NCBI GenBank assembly: GCA_029933565.1
Contig: JAOZNY010000055.1
Span: 1-14,541 of the forward strand
DNA from: Bacteroidales bacterium
GTDB lineage: Bacteria > Bacteroidota > Bacteroidia > Bacteroidales > F082
DNA length: 14,541 bases
Reading direction: 5' to 3'
Position 1 is the stretch's first letter; every line of letters starts with the position of its first letter. The notes under the pieces are model-generated. The model was not told the DNA's origin. It searched no databases and saw only the letters and a list, made by a program, of their open reading frames with translations. A program made the translations under genes and the position numbers. Below are positions 6,978 to 13,366 of the stretch, one piece after another.

Positions 6978-6995
6978 TTTAACTAAATAGTTAAA
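6978..6995. promoter_or_regulatory. Probable TetR operator: perfect 18-bp palindrome
   Basis: TTTAACTA (6978-6985), AA, TAGTTAAA (6988-6995) is a perfect inverted repeat. It lies between the -7 box and the tetR ATG at 7000, overlapping the expected start of transcription, where a bound dimer would block initiation. A further half-site-like TGGTTAAA (7001-7008) overlaps the first codons and matches TAGTTAAA in seven of eight positions. TetR-family proteins commonly repress their own operon from such sites. Confidence 0.75.
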
Positions 6996-6999
6996 TTAA

Positions 7000-7617
7000 A
7001 TGGTTAAAAAAAAGACAAATACTGAGCAAAGAATTGTTGATGCCGCTAAGGAGGTTTTCATACTTAAGGGGCATGATGGAGCAAGGATGCAGGAGATTGC
7101 TGATACTGCAAGTATAAATAAGGCTTTGCTGCATTATTATTTCAGGTCTAAAGATAAGTTGTTTGAAAGGGTTTTTCATGAGGTATTCTCAGAGGCTTTT
7201 TCCTCAATTGCTGAGGTGATAGGAAGGGCAAATACAATTGAAGAATTGATTGAATACTTTGTTTCATACTATGTTGCCATGCTTAAAAGCAAGCCATATT
7301 TACCTAATTTTATTCTTCATGAGTTAAACCGTAATCCATTTATGGTAGTTGATTTGATAAAAGACTCTGGCATGGATAAATCCTTCCTGATTCAACTTTT
7401 GGTCAAGGAGTCGAATCGTAAGGATATAAGAGATTTTAATCCTGTTCACATAATGGTGAACATCTTGTCGTTAAGCATTTTTCCTTTTGTTGCTGCTCCA
7501 ATTATTAAAGGATTTATTTTTGATGGAAACAAAGTTGAATTTGATAATTTTATCGACGAAAGAACTCAACATATTACAAGTTTTATTAACGCAGCTATTT
7601 TCAAAAATCAAAGTTAA
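7000..7617 (+). CDS. TetR/AcrR family transcriptional regulator of the export operon
   Basis: A 205-residue one-component repressor. The N-terminal DNA-binding domain covers about residues 8-56 and includes the TetR signature AAKEVFILKG (15-24) and the helix-turn-helix ending KALLHYYFRSKDKLFE (41-56). The remainder is the variable helical ligand-binding and dimerisation domain. It is the first gene of an operon; only one base separates its stop from the tolC-like start, so the two are probably co-transcribed and coupled in translation. The palindrome upstream suggests autorepression with release by an exported compound or a related signal. Position and partners resemble E. coli CecR (YbiH), which controls ybhG-ybhFSR, but I cannot claim orthology from sequence alone. 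The inducer is unknown. Confidence 0.92.
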   Translation: MVKKKTNTEQRIVDAAKEVFILKGHDGARMQEIADTASINKALLHYYFRSKDKLFERVFHEVFSEAFSSIAEVIGRANTIEELIEYFVSYYVAMLKSKPYLPNFILHELNRNPFMVVDLIKDSGMDKSFLIQLLVKESNRKDIRDFNPVHIMVNILSLSIFPFVAAPIIKGFIFDGNKVEFDNFIDERTQHITSFINAAIFKNQS

Positions 7618-7618
7618 G

Positions 7619-8896
7619 ATGAAGCAAAGGTTTTTAATACTGATAATTCTAATACCCATTGTTGTTGTTGGGCAAGTGGAACAAAAATTAACTCTTAGCC
7701 AATGTTACGACAGCGCTATTAGTAATTATCCAAATCTTAGTCAACTGGAGTTAAACAAGGCTGTTTTCGACCTCAATACAAAAAATATCAAAACTAACTA
7801 TTACCCTAAACTCAATTTAAACGGTCAGGCTTCCTATCAGTCGGATGTTACAAAAATGCCCTTTGGCGATAATTTACCTGCGGGTCTTCAGATTGAGGAA
7901 CTTGATAAAGACTGGTATAAAATAAACCTGGATATTGAGCAAATGATTTACGATGGAGGCCTTACAAGCAGCATGAAAAAACTTGAAGAAACTGATTATA
8001 AAATTTCTACCCAAAAACTTCAGGTTGAACTTTATCAATTAAAAGACAGGATTAACCATTTGTTCTTTAATATTATTTATCTCAGCAAAAACGAAGAAAT
8101 TCTTAGTACACTAAAAAATAATTTGGAAGTGAGGGTTGAGGATGCTAAAATAGCATTTGAAAATGGGGTGCTGCTTAGTTCAGAAATAGATGCACTAAGA
8201 GTGGAGGTGAATTTAACGGAGCAAAAAATAATAGAAATTGATGACGACATAAATGCCTTAATTTCTTCATTCAATGAAATTAGTGGGCTGAATATAAATA
8301 CTGCTTCCCAACTTGAATTCCCAGATATTGAAATATCAGATTATAATTTTGTCAATAATCGACCCGAATATCTTCTTCTTAGTTTGCAACAAGAAAAACT
8401 TTCTGCCCTCAAATCGGTGACAGCAGTAAAACGCAAACCAGTTTTTATGGCATTTGGCCAGGTGGGCTACGGTAGGCCGGGCTACGACATGCTTAAAAAT
8501 CAATTTGATGATTATTATAAAGTTGGTGCTGCTTTAAGGTGGAATATCTGGGATTGGAGTAAGGTAAAAAGAGAGAAGCAGGTTCTGGAAATTCAAAGTC
8601 AGATTATTAATTCTCAAAAGCAAACATTTGATCAGAATTTAAGGGCCGATTTGCACAAAAAAATAAGTGATATTAATAAGTATTATAAGTTAATTGAATC
8701 TGATAAGGTAATTGTCAGGCTTCAGGAAAATGTAGTAAAAACTGCCAACAATCAAATGGATAACGGTACTATTACTGCAACAAATTATCTTATTGAAATA
8801 AATAAAAAGGCAAAAGCACACCTAAACCTTGAAGCACACAAACTACAATTGGTTTATTCAAAATTATTATATCTCACAGCAATTGGAAAAATTTAA
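7619..8896 (+). CDS. TolC-type outer membrane efflux protein
   Basis: A 425-residue outer membrane factor expected to form a trimeric channel-tunnel through the outer membrane and periplasm. The start at 7619 is chosen because it gives a clean signal peptide (MKQRFLILIILIPIVVVGQ); an in-frame upstream start at 7487 lies inside tetR and precedes this signal peptide by 44 unrelated residues. The mature protein begins KLTLSQCYDSAISNYP, the usual first helix of the OEP domain, and shows two long helical repeats with coiled-coil character (about 110-220 and 320-410). The segment GAALRWNIWDW is typical of the strand closing the second OEP repeat. It is followed after 10 bases by the fusion-protein gene. 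It would complete a tripartite exporter with the genes downstream. Confidence 0.92.
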   Translation: MKQRFLILIILIPIVVVGQVEQKLTLSQCYDSAISNYPNLSQLELNKAVFDLNTKNIKTNYYPKLNLNGQASYQSDVTKMPFGDNLPAGLQIEELDKDWYKINLDIEQMIYDGGLTSSMKKLEETDYKISTQKLQVELYQLKDRINHLFFNIIYLSKNEEILSTLKNNLEVRVEDAKIAFENGVLLSSEIDALRVEVNLTEQKIIEIDDDINALISSFNEISGLNINTASQLEFPDIEISDYNFVNNRPEYLLLSLQQEKLSALKSVTAVKRKPVFMAFGQVGYGRPGYDMLKNQFDDYYKVGAALRWNIWDWSKVKREKQVLEIQSQIINSQKQTFDQNLRADLHKKISDINKYYKLIESDKVIVRLQENVVKTANNQMDNGTITATNYLIEINKKAKAHLNLEAHKLQLVYSKLLYLTAIGKI

Positions 8897-8906
8897 TTTT
8901 ACAAAA

Positions 8907-9797
8907 ATGAAAATCAACTACATTATATTATTTACAACTCTTGGATTATTTTTTTCTTCCTGTACGGATACAGAGAATAAATCGGATGCTTATGGTAATT
9001 TTGAAGCAACAGAAATAGTTGTTTCTGCCCAATCAAATGGCGAGTTACTCCAATTTAATGTGCAGGAAGGCGATGTGCTGGCCAAAGGGGTAAGCATCGG
9101 ACTTATCGACACAACTGACTTGTATTTAAAGAAGAAATTGCTGGAGCAACAAAAACTTACTATTAGTTCGCAGTTGGCGAGTATTAATTCCGAAATTGAA
9201 GTGCAACGTCAGCAATTGGAAAACAATAAAGTAAATCAGGCGAGGATTAAAAAAATGTATAAGCAAGGGGCAGCAACAAAAAAGCAACTCGACGATATTA
9301 ATGGTCTTGTCGATTTGAATGAGAAAATGATAGATGCTGTAGTTTCCAAAAAGCAAAATGTACTGGATCAGATAAATGGTGTTGGAATTCAGGTAGAACA
9401 AATTGAGGAACTTATTACAAAATGTTTAATTAGAAACCCATCAAATGGGGCCGTTATGGTCAAATATTCAGAACAGGGCGAATTGGCTGTAATGGGTAAG
9501 CCTTTGTATAAATTAGCTGACATTAAAAATATCAAACTTAAAGCCTATATTAGCGGAGCTCAATTACCTGATGTGAAGTTGGGTGATGAGGTTGAAGTTT
9601 TATATGATAAAAACAAAACTGAAAACGCTACTACCAGAGGCAAAGTAGTTTGGATTTCTTCTACGGCAGAATTTACACCAAAGACGATTCAGACTAAAGA
9701 AGAACGTGTGAATTTGGTTTATGCGATTAAAGTTTTGGTTAAAAACGACGGTAGTCTAAAGATAGGCATGCCCGGTGAATTGAATTTTATTAAATAA
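8907..9797 (+). CDS. Lipoprotein membrane-fusion (adaptor) protein, HlyD/YbhG type
   Basis: A periplasmic adaptor of 296 residues linking the inner membrane ABC transporter to the TolC-type channel. The start at 8907 gives a lipoprotein signal with lipobox FSSC (C19); an in-frame start at 8829 lies inside tolC. Order after C19: first half of a biotinyl-lipoyl domain (about 31-70), alpha-helical hairpin with coiled-coil pattern (about 72-172), second lipoyl half (173-205), then a beta-barrel and membrane-proximal region. The segment AEFTPKTIQTKEERVNLVYAI (with 21 residues at 254-274, key part FTPKTIQT) is very close to what I recall for E. coli YbhG and its relatives, which pair with ABC-2 exporters rather than RND pumps. 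It sits 10 bases after tolC and 32 before the DUF2147 gene. Confidence 0.92.
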   Translation: MKINYIILFTTLGLFFSSCTDTENKSDAYGNFEATEIVVSAQSNGELLQFNVQEGDVLAKGVSIGLIDTTDLYLKKKLLEQQKLTISSQLASINSEIEVQRQQLENNKVNQARIKKMYKQGAATKKQLDDINGLVDLNEKMIDAVVSKKQNVLDQINGVGIQVEQIEELITKCLIRNPSNGAVMVKYSEQGELAVMGKPLYKLADIKNIKLKAYISGAQLPDVKLGDEVEVLYDKNKTENATTRGKVVWISSTAEFTPKTIQTKEERVNLVYAIKVLVKNDGSLKIGMPGELNFIK

Positions 9798-9829
9798 TTA
9801 TAAATTAAATGTTAATTAAAAAGTTTACT

Positions 9830-10294
9830 ATGAAACTAAAAGCAATTTTAATGATTATGATAGCCATGATGGCTATACCTTTTGCCCAACTTAATGCTCA
9901 GGATTTTGCAGCAGATGATATTTTGGGTGTTTGGATGAACGAAGACAAAGATGCCAATGTTGAGATTTACAAGGATGGCGACATTTACAGTGGGAAAATT
10001 GTGTGGTTGAAAGATCCCATCCGTGAAGAAACAGGAAAACCTAAACTTGACAAGGAAAACGAAGATGAAAGTTTAAGGAGCAGACCTGTTATGGGATTAC
10101 TTTTACTTAAAGATTTCGTTTTCGATGGCGATGACGAATGGGAAGACGGTCAGATTTATGATCCAAAAAACGGTAAAACCTACAGTTGTTACATGGAATT
10201 TGAAGATGAGGATGACATGAACACTCTTAAGATTAGAGGTTTTATTGGAATCAGCCTACTGGGAAGAACAACATATTGGACAAAAGTTAAATAG
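9830..10294 (+). CDS. Secreted DUF2147 family protein
   Basis: A 154-residue exported protein. I prefer the ATG at 9830 over the in-frame ATG at 9809: it starts a standard signal peptide (MKLKAILMIMIAMMAIPFAQ) with a cleavage site after LNA. The mature part shows the DUF2147 pattern: GVWMNEDKDANVEIY near the start, YSGKIVWLKDP, then GQIYDPKNGKTYSC, and RGFIGISLLGRTTYW close to the end. The family is small, beta-rich and periplasmic or secreted; its biochemical role is not established. Here it lies inside an export operon between the adaptor and the first ATPase, with 32- and 82-base gaps, so it may be an accessory of the exporter, for example a periplasmic binding or chaperone-like partner. 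That is inference from position only. The protein is rich in Asp and Glu. Confidence 0.88.
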   Translation: MKLKAILMIMIAMMAIPFAQLNAQDFAADDILGVWMNEDKDANVEIYKDGDIYSGKIVWLKDPIREETGKPKLDKENEDESLRSRPVMGLLLLKDFVFDGDDEWEDGQIYDPKNGKTYSCYMEFEDEDDMNTLKIRGFIGISLLGRTTYWTKVK

Positions 10295-10376
10295 TTTTTT
10301 CTTAAAGAAATAAATTCAAATTCCTTAGAATCGTTTCTTCAAAGAGAAACCATTTTAGAGGGATAATGGGAAAAGT

Positions 10377-11297
10377 ATGTCTGTTAAACTGGAAATACAG
10401 GAATTAAATAAGGACTTTGAAAAAGTTAAGGCCCTTAAAAATGTAAGTCTCAAAGTTGAGCCAGGTGAGCTGTTTGGCTTCATTGGCCCGGATGGCGCCG
10501 GCAAAACAACTTTGTTCAGACTTATTACCAGTTTGCTTTTGCCCACATCGGGGAGTATTTCTGTAGATGGGCTTGATTGTGTTTCCGATTTCAAAAAAAT
10601 TAGGAACCTAACAGGCTATATGCCCGGAAGATTCTCGCTTTACCTGGATTTAACGGTAGAAGAAAACCTTAATTTTTATGCCAGTATTTTTAAGACATCT
10701 CTTAAAGAAAACTATCATCTTATTAAAGATATTTACGAGCAGATTGAACCTTTTAAAAAGAGGAAAGCTGGTGACCTTTCGGGTGGCATGAAACAAAAAC
10801 TGGCATTGTCATGTGCCCTAATTCATAAACCTAAACTTCTGATACTCGATGAACCAACCACAGGTGTTGACGCAGTATCGCGCAAGGAGTTTTGGGAACT
10901 TTTGAAGAAAATGCAGAAAACAGGAATCACCATTTTGGTCTCAACTCCTTACATGGACGAAGCATCGCTTTGCGACAGAGTAGCCCTCATGCAAAAAGGT
11001 GAGATTATGGCTGTTGATACTCCTGAAATTATTGTAAATAGTTATGCGGGTAGACTTTGGGAAGTTAAAACAAATAATATGTTTGCTTTGCTTTCCAATC
11101 TGAACGAAATTAACGATGACATCAGGCTTATTTTTCGCTTTGGCGAAACTGTTCATTTTACTACTACTAAACTAGAAGAAGATACTGTAAGCACTTTGGT
11201 TGCCAGCAGTTTGAAAGAAAAAGGACATGAAAATATTGTTGTTAAGAAAACTGTAGCCCAGATTGAGGATTGTTTTCTGGCTTTGATGGAGGAATAA
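10377..11297 (+). CDS. ABC exporter ATPase 1 (YbhF N-half-like), catalytically degenerate site
   Basis: A 306-residue cytoplasmic nucleotide-binding subunit. Walker A is GPDGAGKT (37-44), the signature LSGGMKQK (134-141) and Walker B LLILDEP (154-160, with the catalytic E159). Two residues needed for hydrolysis are replaced. The Q-loop glutamine is Gly84 in YMPGRFSLY, and the switch histidine is Pro191 in STPYMDEA. Residues from about 222 on form an extra C-terminal domain typical of ABC-2 exporters. It resembles the N-terminal half of E. coli YbhF, which is one double-length ATPase. The 82-base upstream gap contains a small stem (GTTTCT 10333-10338, AGAAAC 10345-10350). The start is the ATG at 10377; an earlier ATG at 10366 is out of frame. 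It probably heterodimerises with ATPase 2 downstream. Confidence 0.93.
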   Translation: MSVKLEIQELNKDFEKVKALKNVSLKVEPGELFGFIGPDGAGKTTLFRLITSLLLPTSGSISVDGLDCVSDFKKIRNLTGYMPGRFSLYLDLTVEENLNFYASIFKTSLKENYHLIKDIYEQIEPFKKRKAGDLSGGMKQKLALSCALIHKPKLLILDEPTTGVDAVSRKEFWELLKKMQKTGITILVSTPYMDEASLCDRVALMQKGEIMAVDTPEIIVNSYAGRLWEVKTNNMFALLSNLNEINDDIRLIFRFGETVHFTTTKLEEDTVSTLVASSLKEKGHENIVVKKTVAQIEDCFLALMEE

Positions 11298-11322
11298 ATA
11301 TTGATTTGTTTAATTTAAAGAA

Positions 11323-11457
11323 ATGAAATATAAAACTGAAAAAATGATTCCCTATTATCCCCTATTGAGAGGGGAATCAGGGGTGTGTCAATTAACTACC
11401 CAATCATTTTTTCAGTTTTATTACCAAATCAACTTAACTTTAAACAACTATACTTAG
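11323..11457 (+). CDS. Possible 44-codon leader ORF overlapping the ATPase 2 start
   Basis: An open frame from ATG 11323 to TAG 11455-11457 lies in the ATPase 1-ATPase 2 gap and runs through the whole inverted-repeat element. It begins MKYKTEKMIPYYPLLRGESG and ends with NLTLNNYT. Its stop shares one base with the GTG at 11457 that starts ATPase 2 (TAGTG), an arrangement typical of translational coupling. No homologous family is recognised and the composition is unremarkable, so it may be a chance frame. Conservation of the frame in relatives would be needed to accept it. Confidence 0.25.
   Translation: MKYKTEKMIPYYPLLRGESGVCQLTTQSFFQFYYQINLTLNNYT
11330..11421. repeat. 92-bp element with 20-bp perfect inverted repeats
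   Basis: ATAAAACTGAAAAAATGATT (11330-11349) and AATCATTTTTTCAGTTTTAT (11402-11421) are perfect inverted repeats of 20 bp around a 52-bp core. The core carries its own stem, CCCCT (11359-11363) with AGGGG (11370-11374), followed by GGGGTGTGT (11380-11388). No target-site duplication is visible outside the arms. In RNA it would fold into a long stem with an inner hairpin between two genes of one operon. The core resembles palindromic sequences that I recall as dispersed in Bacteroidota genomes, but I have not verified this. Confidence 0.85.
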
Positions 11458-12188
11458 TGAACAAAGAAGAAAATATAATTGTAGTTGAAAACTTAGTGAA
11501 AAAGTTTGGAAATTTTGTTGCTAACGACAATCTGAACTTTGAGGTTAAGAAGGGTGAGATCTTTGGCTTTTTAGGTGCTAATGGTGCCGGAAAAACTACT
11601 GCAATAAAAATTCTTTCAGGACTTTCAAAACCAACTTCAGGCAAAGCCATTGTTGCAGGATTCGACGTTAGCCGCGAAACTGATGAAGTTAAGAAGAATA
11701 TCGGCTATATGAGTCAGCGATTTTCACTTTACGACGACTTAACGGTAAAAGAGAACTTTAGGTTTTATGGCGGCATTTATCGCCTCTCAAATAAAGAAAT
11801 CAGGGAAAAGACTGAGTTCATGCTCAACAAACTAGGGATGACTGATTATAGGGATATGCTTTTAAAAAAAATACCACTTGGATGGAAACAGAAACTTGCT
11901 TTTTCGGTAGCCGGAATGCATGATCCTGCTGTTGTTTTTCTTGATGAACCAACAGGTGGTGTTGACCCCATAACACGAAGGCAGTTTTGGGAAATGATCT
12001 ATGAAAAAGCCGATGAGGGGACAACAGTTTTTGTAACAACTCATTATATGGATGAAGCTGAGTATTGTCAAAGAGTTTCTATTATGGCAGAGGGTAGAAT
12101 AGAGGCACTAGATACACCGGCCATGCTAAAGAAACAATTTGGGGTTAAAACAATGGATGAAGTATTTGTGAAAATAGCAAGAGTTTAG
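11457..12188 (+). CDS. ABC exporter ATPase 2 (YbhF C-half-like), intact catalytic residues
   Basis: A 243-residue nucleotide-binding subunit. The frame is open from 11385, but that start lies inside the inverted-repeat element and adds 24 residues foreign to the family. The GTG at 11457 gives MNKEENIIVVENLVKKFG, the usual N-terminus. Walker A is GANGAGKT (40-47), Q-loop Gln87 in YMSQRFSLY, Walker B FLDEP (161-165, E164) and switch His196 in TTHYMDEA, all intact. The signature motif is degenerate: PLGWKQK (140-146) in place of LSGGQ. With the intact LSGGM of ATPase 1 it would complete one active composite ATP site. It corresponds to the C-terminal half of E. coli YbhF, which I recall also having a PLGFKQ signature. 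It is followed after 75 bases by permease 1. Confidence 0.93.
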   Translation: MNKEENIIVVENLVKKFGNFVANDNLNFEVKKGEIFGFLGANGAGKTTAIKILSGLSKPTSGKAIVAGFDVSRETDEVKKNIGYMSQRFSLYDDLTVKENFRFYGGIYRLSNKEIREKTEFMLNKLGMTDYRDMLLKKIPLGWKQKLAFSVAGMHDPAVVFLDEPTGGVDPITRRQFWEMIYEKADEGTTVFVTTHYMDEAEYCQRVSIMAEGRIEALDTPAMLKKQFGVKTMDEVFVKIARV

Positions 12189-12190
12189 AC

Positions 12191-12280
12191 ATGGATACTC
12201 AAACCAATAACAAAGACAACAACGATAACAATGATAACTTGATAACAACGACAACATTACACAATGTGGCCATTTATTAA
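12191..12280 (+). CDS. Possible 29-codon Asn/Asp-rich leader ORF before permease 1
   Basis: ATG 12191 opens two bases after the ATPase 2 stop and runs to TAA 12278-12280, overlapping the first 17 bases of permease 1 in another frame. It encodes a low-complexity peptide beginning MDTQTNNKDNNDNNDNL. The DNA is an imperfect repeat of AAC, GAT and AAT triplets, so the frame may only reflect local repeat expansion. If translated, its overlap could couple permease 1 to upstream translation. No family is recognised. Confidence 0.2.
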   Translation: MDTQTNNKDNNDNNDNLITTTTLHNVAIY

Positions 12281-13364
12281 AAAAGAGTTTTTTCATATTT
12301 TCCGCGACATCAGGTCGATGGTAATACTTTTTGGTATGCCTGTAGCCCAGGTTTTACTTTTTGGATTTGCCATAACCACTGATATTAAAGATGTTCCCAT
12401 TGCAATTCTTGACCACTCTAAGGATCATGTTACCAGAGAAATAACTTCGAAATTATTATCTTCTGGTTACTTCAAACTTGAAAGTAATCTGAAAAGTAAT
12501 GATGGTATTGGCAATTCATTTAAGCGCGGAAGTGTAAAAGAAGTTATTGTATTTGAAGATAATTTTGCTAAAAAACTTGAAAAGGAAGGCAGTGCAAATG
12601 TGCAACTTATTCTGGATGCATCAGAGCCTAATACTGCCACTATGATTAATGCATATACAACAGGTATTATAAATACCCATACAATGCAAATGATGAAAAC
12701 TGCAGGTAAAATTCCCATGAGTATAATAACAGAATCGAAGATGCTTTATAACCCAGAATTAAAGAGCGTTTACATGTTTGTTCCAGGTGTTATTACAATT
12801 ATTTTAATGTTAGTTTCAACTATGATGACATCAATTTCCATTACTCGTGAAAAGGAAATGGGAACTATGGAAGCGTTATTAGTGTCGCCTTTAAAACCAA
12901 TTCAAATCATTCTTGGTAAAGTTATTCCTTACATTTTACTTTCATTTATCAACCTGATTGTAATCCTACTAATGGCTAGGTTTGTGTTTGGTATGCCCAT
13001 TCAGGGAAATGTAGTATTGTTACTATTGGAAAGTATTATGTTTATTGTAATGGCTCTGGCATTGGGGATTTTAATTTCTGCAGTCAGTAAATCACAACAA
13101 CAGGCAATGTTATTATCAATGTTTGGGCTTCTCCTACCTACAATTATGCTTTCAGGTTTTATATTTCCTGTTGAAAATATGCCATATATTTTACAACTTA
13201 TCAGCCATGTTATGCCTTCAAAATGGTTTATAATTATTGTAAAGGCGATTATGCTCAAAGGAGTTGGCATTGCATATTTTTGGAAAGAAACCCTGATAAT
13301 TTTTGGCACAACGATTTTCTTAATTGCAATGAGTGTGAAAAAGTTTAAACTTAGGCTGGAATAA
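12264..13364 (+). CDS. ABC-2 type exporter permease 1 (YbhS-like)
   Basis: A 366-residue inner-membrane permease of the ABC-2 family. One transmembrane segment near the N-terminus (about 17-37) is followed by a large periplasmic domain (about 40-168) ending at YNPE (162-165). Five further hydrophobic segments lie between about 170 and 357. The cytoplasmic coupling helix EKEMGTMEALLVSPLKP (196-212) and the LSGFIFPVENMP segment (296-307) are hallmarks of the YhhJ/YbhS/YbhR group. Start MWPFIKKEFFHIFRDIRSM is the usual amphipathic N-terminus. Permease 2 follows after two bases, so they surely form a heterodimer driven by the two ATPases. The substrate cannot be told from sequence; relatives are linked to drug and cation export. 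Confidence 0.94.
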   Translation: MWPFIKKEFFHIFRDIRSMVILFGMPVAQVLLFGFAITTDIKDVPIAILDHSKDHVTREITSKLLSSGYFKLESNLKSNDGIGNSFKRGSVKEVIVFEDNFAKKLEKEGSANVQLILDASEPNTATMINAYTTGIINTHTMQMMKTAGKIPMSIITESKMLYNPELKSVYMFVPGVITIILMLVSTMMTSISITREKEMGTMEALLVSPLKPIQIILGKVIPYILLSFINLIVILLMARFVFGMPIQGNVVLLLLESIMFIVMALALGILISAVSKSQQQAMLLSMFGLLLPTIMLSGFIFPVENMPYILQLISHVMPSKWFIIIVKAIMLKGVGIAYFWKETLIIFGTTIFLIAMSVKKFKLRLE

Positions 13365-13366
13365 TT

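Noticed and set aside
7487..7618. Longer start for the TolC-type protein
   Set aside because: It overlaps tetR by 131 bases and puts 44 residues before a perfectly good signal peptide at 7619.
8829..8906. Longer start for the adaptor protein
   Set aside because: It lies within tolC and would bury the lipobox signal peptide that starts at 8907.
10298..10310. TTTCTT-A-AAGAAA palindrome after the DUF2147 gene as a terminator
   Set aside because: The loop is too small for a stable hairpin, the stem is AU-only apart from two pairs, and the operon continues downstream.
11330..11421. Insertion sequence or recent MITE insertion
   Set aside because: No transposase and no target-site duplication are visible next to the arms. 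A dispersed palindromic element remains possible and is listed as a finding.
11385..11456. Longer start for ATPase 2
   Set aside because: The first 24 residues are encoded by the inverted-repeat element and do not fit ABC ATPase N-termini; the GTG at 11457 does.
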